A stretch of 64,000 nt of DNA, taken from the NCBI GenBank assembly GCA_947503265.1, contig CANNDC010000002.1:372001-436000 (forward strand), written 5' to 3'. The first letter of the stretch is position 1; each line of letters starts with the position of its first letter. A program made the position numbers and the translations under genes. This DNA is from an uncultured Alteromonadaceae bacterium. Lineage in GTDB: Bacteria > Pseudomonadota > Gammaproteobacteria > Enterobacterales > Alteromonadaceae. Below are positions 60,853 through 64,000 of the stretch, piece after piece. The notes beneath the pieces are model-generated. The model was not told the origin of the DNA. It made no database searches and saw only the letters and a program-made list of their open reading frames with translations.

Positions 60853-62028
60853 TCATTTGTTCGACAGAAAAACAGTCAACATACCCAACACCAAACCCCA
60901 AAACGCCGAGGCAATGCCAAAAAAGCTCATACCTGATGCCGTAACCAGAAAAGTGATTATTGCGGCATCACGGTATTGATTAGACTCTGCTGCACTTTTG
61001 AGACTTGAACCTATGGCTCCGATGAGTGCTAGACCTGCCAAAGCTGAAACTAAAGCAACAGGAAAAGCGGCAAATAGACCAACTAACGCCGATCCAAAGA
61101 CACCTGCAACTATGTTAAAGGTTCCCGAAGAAACCCCCGCAATATAGCGCTTCTTCGGGTCTGGATGAGATTCTTCACTAGTACAAATAGCGGCCGTAAT
61201 CGCAGCCAGATTAAAGGTGAAACCGCCAAACGGCGCGAACAGAAGAGTCGTTAAACCGGTGGCCGAAATGAGTGGAGATACCGGCTGATCTTGATAGCCA
61301 CTGGCCTTGAGTACAGCAACACCGGGTAAATTTTGTGATGTCATGGTGACAACAAAAAGCGGGATTCCAATGCCGATCAAGGCACTAATTGAGAATTCAG
61401 GAACAATGAAAATGGGTGACGCAAATGAAGTAGTTAGAGCGGATAGTTGCAAACTTTGCTGAAAATACGCAACTAAAACACCAACTACTAATATAAGGGC
61501 GATGGCATATCTCGGCAATAGACGTTTACTCAGCAAGTAAGTGCTTAACATGATACCTACCAGTAATGGGGAACTCTGCAATGAGGAGAAAATGCCGATA
61601 CCAAACTGAACCAAAATGCCTGCTAACATTGCCGCTGCAATGGGTAAGGGTATCACAGAGGTAAGTTTGGCAAACCAACCGCTCAAACCAACAATTAAAA
61701 TTAAAAAACCAACAAATAAGAATATACCTATGGCTTGTTCCATTGAGGAATTTGTCAGGCTTGTCGCCAATAAAGCCGCTCCGGGGGTCGACCAAGCAAT
61801 TATGATGGGTTTTTTGTACCAAATAGACAGTCCGATTGAACTGATTCCCATACCTAGTCCTAGTGCCCATACCCAAGATTCAATGATAGCTTGGTTGGCA
61901 CCTGCAGCCGTCGCGGCTTGGAACACAATCGCCATTGCACTTGCAAAACCTATTAGAACGGCAATAAAACCAGCAACAATAGCGGATAAAGAACAATCTG
62001 AGATTAGGTTTTTCAACGCAATATTCAC
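60853..62028 (-). CDS. BenE-family benzoate/H+ symporter-like transporter
   Basis: A 391-residue membrane protein with about 12 hydrophobic segments and BenE family features (GFASAMAIVFQAATAAGANQA, AWSTPGAALLATS, MTSQNLPGVAVLKASGY, FGGFTFNLAAITAAICTSEESHPDP). BenE proteins import benzoate or related acids. No aromatic-ring degradation genes are in view, so the substrate is open. First gene of an operon with the GntR regulator; two operator-like palindromes precede it. Confidence 0.92.
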   Translation of the reverse strand: MNIALKNLISDCSLSAIVAGFIAVLIGFASAMAIVFQAATAAGANQAIIESWVWALGLGMGISSIGLSIWYKKPIIIAWSTPGAALLATSLTNSSMEQAIGIFLFVGFLILIVGLSGWFAKLTSVIPLPIAAAMLAGILVQFGIGIFSSLQSSPLLVGIMLSTYLLSKRLLPRYAIALILVVGVLVAYFQQSLQLSALTTSFASPIFIVPEFSISALIGIGIPLFVVTMTSQNLPGVAVLKASGYQDQPVSPLISATGLTTLLFAPFGGFTFNLAAITAAICTSEESHPDPKKRYIAGVSSGTFNIVAGVFGSALVGLFAAFPVALVSALAGLALIGAIGSSLKSAAESNQYRDAAIITFLVTASGMSFFGIASAFWGLVLGMLTVFLSNK

Positions 62029-62032
62029 TAAA

Positions 62033-62064
62033 TATGTATACTAAATATAAAAATGTATACATTT
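62033..62064. promoter_or_regulatory. Two GTATAC palindromes, candidate GntR operators
   Basis: TATGTATACTAA (62033-62044) and the perfect AAATGTATACATTT (62051-62064), with centres 19 bp apart, just upstream of the transporter ATG. GTATAC cores are characteristic of FadR/VanR-type GntR sites. Confidence 0.6.
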
Positions 62065-62125
62065 TATAGCATTGCCTGACTTAAAATTCAAAGTTCAAAA
62101 AGGAAATTCTTAATGGGGAAACGTT

Positions 62126-63001
62126 TTAGTTAGAGCTGACAAAACTCATCTTAGTTTGCTTGGCGAGTAAAATAAGCAAAGCTCCGCCTATATACATAGT
62201 TAAACCGTATACGCCAGCAGAAGTAGCGTATTCAGGTTGTTTGAGTAGGGAAACTGTAATCAATATCGCCATTGCAGCATTTTGAATTCCCACTTCAATA
62301 CCCAAGGTAATACCATCTCTAGAACTAAGATTAGTAAGCAATCCCAATAAAAGTCCTGCAGCAATTGAAAGTAGGTTTAGCGCTAGCGTCGCGCCAAAAA
62401 CGGCGGAAAATGAATCGATAAGCGAATGCCGTTCCTCAATTAAGATCGCGAGTATCATTAAGATAACGAAGACACCTGAAAAACGTCGAAAATACGGTTC
62501 CAACAGATCAGCGATAGATTCAAATTTGTGTTTTACAAACATCCCTAGCATAACTGGGATTAGCGTAATAATAATCAAAGATAATGTCGTACTAGCCACC
62601 GAAAAGTTTGGGCTTTGCTCACCTGAATAGTATTGGATTGCAGTACCAATAATTAATGGAGTAGTTAGCACACAAATAAATGTTGAAAGTGCGGTGAGCG
62701 TGACAGAAAGCGCCATATTTGCTCTGGCAAGTTGGCTAAAAACGTTCGACATAGTGCCGCCCGGGCACGCGGCTAATATCATTAATCCAATAGCCAACGA
62801 TTCAGAAAGTGAGAATATCCAAGCCACAAACAAAGCGGTTAGAGGCATAAATAGAAACTGTCCGATTAAACCGGCAAAAACCGCTTTGGGAAGTTTTAAA
62901 ACACGCGAAAAATCAGCAAGTGTCAGCCCCAAGCCCATACCAAACATAATCATCGCCAAAACTAAAGGCAATGCAACTTGAGTCAATGCGGAATCTTGCA
63001 T
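62126..63001 (-). CDS. Bile acid:sodium symporter (BASS) family transporter
   Basis: A 291-residue membrane protein with 9-10 helices. It shows BASS signatures: LAMIMFGMGLGLTLADF near the N-terminus, LAACPGGTMSNVFSQLARAN with the Na+-binding region, and the second-half EVGIQNAAMAILI crossover motif. Bacterial members carry organic anions with Na+. It is 9 bp downstream of the SDR gene and probably in the same operon. Confidence 0.93.
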   Translation of the reverse strand: MQDSALTQVALPLVLAMIMFGMGLGLTLADFSRVLKLPKAVFAGLIGQFLFMPLTALFVAWIFSLSESLAIGLMILAACPGGTMSNVFSQLARANMALSVTLTALSTFICVLTTPLIIGTAIQYYSGEQSPNFSVASTTLSLIIITLIPVMLGMFVKHKFESIADLLEPYFRRFSGVFVILMILAILIEERHSLIDSFSAVFGATLALNLLSIAAGLLLGLLTNLSSRDGITLGIEVGIQNAAMAILITVSLLKQPEYATSAGVYGLTMYIGGALLILLAKQTKMSFVSSN

Positions 63002-63010
63002 GATGCTTCG

Positions 63011-63757
63011 TTAAGCCATTTTTTTCAGTGCACTTAAAGGTGCAATTTTCATTAAGAAGCGCATAAATGCCCAAGGCCATATTGGCATATAGCTATTACC
63101 ACCTTCTTTTTCAATGGCTTTTACCATGGCTTTGACACCTGTTTCTGTATCCACAATAAAAGGAACTTTTTTAACTTTCTTATTAATGTCGCTGCGTATA
63201 AATCCCGGGTGCAGGGTAGATACTTTGATGGGTGTACCAAGGGTTTCGATTCTAAGACCTTCGCTGAGCGAACTTAGCGCTGCTTTTGATGCGGCATAAA
63301 CGTTTAACGCTCTTCTAGCACCACGCATGGCGCTAATGGATGAAATATTGACTAAATGACCTGCATTTTGTTCTCGAAATATCTCCATGGCAGCTTCACA
63401 TTGGGCCAACGCAGAAACAAAATTAGTCATGGCAGTTTGGCGGTTCGCATAGAAATAACCCGTACCTATTGCTGCTCCGCGTCCGATACCTGCATTGACA
63501 ATAATTCTGTCAATTTGCCCAAACTCCGCCTTAAAGGCTTTAAACACATCAAACACTTGTTCATGGTCGTCTACATCTAAAGGCATAATTGATACTTTGA
63601 TATCGGGATTAATGGCAAGCAATTCAGATTTAAGTTCTTCTAGTTTTTCCATTCTTCTTGCACAAAGTGCCAGGTTTCGGCCCATTTTCGCAAATTCACA
63701 AGCCATACCTTTGCCTAAACCAGAACTCGCACCTGTTATTAAAATATTTTTTCTCAT
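63011..63757 (-). CDS. Short-chain dehydrogenase/reductase (classical SDR)
   Basis: A 248-residue NAD(P)-dependent oxidoreductase. The cofactor motif TGASSGLGKG is at the N-terminus, followed by NAG (IVNAGIGRG), the catalytic Ser in NISSISAMRG and YxxxK in YAASK. CARRMEKL after the second strand favours NADP. The C-terminus is hydrophobic (YMPIWPWAFMRFLMKIAP), suggesting membrane association. Substrate unknown. Confidence 0.93.
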   Translation of the reverse strand: MRKNILITGASSGLGKGMACEFAKMGRNLALCARRMEKLEELKSELLAINPDIKVSIMPLDVDDHEQVFDVFKAFKAEFGQIDRIIVNAGIGRGAAIGTGYFYANRQTAMTNFVSALAQCEAAMEIFREQNAGHLVNISSISAMRGARRALNVYAASKAALSSLSEGLRIETLGTPIKVSTLHPGFIRSDINKKVKKVPFIVDTETGVKAMVKAIEKEGGNSYMPIWPWAFMRFLMKIAPLSALKKMA

Positions 63758-63795
63758 GACGTCGTGTTTACCTGATTTGCTGTTGATTAATAAAC

Positions 63796-64000
63796 CTATT
63801 TATAGGTGATGAGCTCTTTGTATCTGCCTTCCAAATGGCTGTGATCATTGAGTGTAGACAAGAATAATCGAGAAGACGAGCTGACTAATTTGGTCACGCT
63901 AGAATTGACGATGGTCCAATTCACTTGCATGACTTTATTCGGCTCTACCTGCAGCAAATGTTGGCTAACTACAGATATTGGACCGCCTGATGAAAAAACC
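63796..64000 (-). CDS. 3' end of an unidentified gene
   Basis: The minus strand is open from the window edge to a TAG at 63796-63798, giving 67 C-terminal residues (...SSGGPISVVSQHLLQ, VEPNKVMQVNWTIVNS, ..., YKELITYK). Composition and a 38-bp gap to the co-directional SDR gene indicate a real gene in the same operon. The family is not recognised. Confidence 0.6.
   Translation of the reverse strand, partial: VFSSGGPISVVSQHLLQVEPNKVMQVNWTIVNSSVTKLVSSSSRLFLSTLNDHSHLEGRYKELITYK

Overview
The window reads as a chromosomal segment of a marine, Alteromonadaceae-like gammaproteobacterium (Alteromonas/Paraglaciecola type). This rests on the Pseudomonas-like order of the cytochrome c maturation genes, very large TonB-dependent receptors, an amylosucrase-based sucrose locus, PEP-CTERM and GlyGly-CTERM sorting tails, and moderate-to-low GC. 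The genus is an inference. No rRNA, tRNA, CRISPR array, insertion sequence or prophage gene was seen.

Layout. 1-7.65 kb: the end of a ccmCDEFGHI operon (ccmC is cut by the window edge), then mlaA, murI and a small lipoprotein, all tightly packed on the + strand. 7.6-18.9 kb: single genes of mixed function, namely a secreted serine hydrolase, an HDAC-like deacetylase, a DUF1330 protein, an Xre-RES toxin-antitoxin pair, a small-molecule kinase, a TauE/SafE permease, a periplasmic nucleosidase-like protein, yghU, a secreted protein next to a decayed AAA+-like protein, and a PEP-CTERM protein flanked by short tandem repeats. 19.1-24.7 kb: a three-gene SMC-type operon that looks like a MksBEF condensin in reversed order and without a nuclease subunit. 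24.7-27.7 kb: a Tat-exported aminotransferase and a KefC-like antiporter, followed by a block of tandem hairpin repeats.

28.1-43.7 kb is a coherent sucrose/alpha-glucoside utilisation locus: fructokinase, amylosucrase, two GH13 alpha-glucosidases predicted to differ in linkage preference, a LacI regulator, a TonB-dependent receptor, two flavin-dependent tryptophan-halogenase-like proteins and a GPH-family sugar permease. One palindrome, CTTAAACGATTAAG, occurs exactly in front of three of its transcription units. It is very probably the LacI operator and ties the locus together. Inferred route: the receptor takes sugar into the periplasm, the permease carries it into the cytoplasm, amylosucrase splits sucrose into glucan plus fructose, fructokinase phosphorylates fructose, and the glucosidases trim alpha-glucosides.

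45.2-58.3 kb is a second glycan locus that looks partly decayed: a surface BNR-type protein with a His pair spaced as in PL24 ulvan lyases, a second large TonB receptor, two VCBS-containing lipoproteins, a mannose-6-phosphate isomerase, an RpiB/LacAB-type isomerase and the broken remains of a kdgF gene. The kdgF relic points to former use of an unsaturated uronic acid. 58.4-64 kb: a complete subclass B1 metallo-beta-lactamase-like gene, a HigBA-type toxin-antitoxin pair with an apparently leaderless toxin mRNA, a BenE/GntR operon with two GTATAC operators, a BASS transporter, an SDR dehydrogenase and the 3' end of an unidentified gene.
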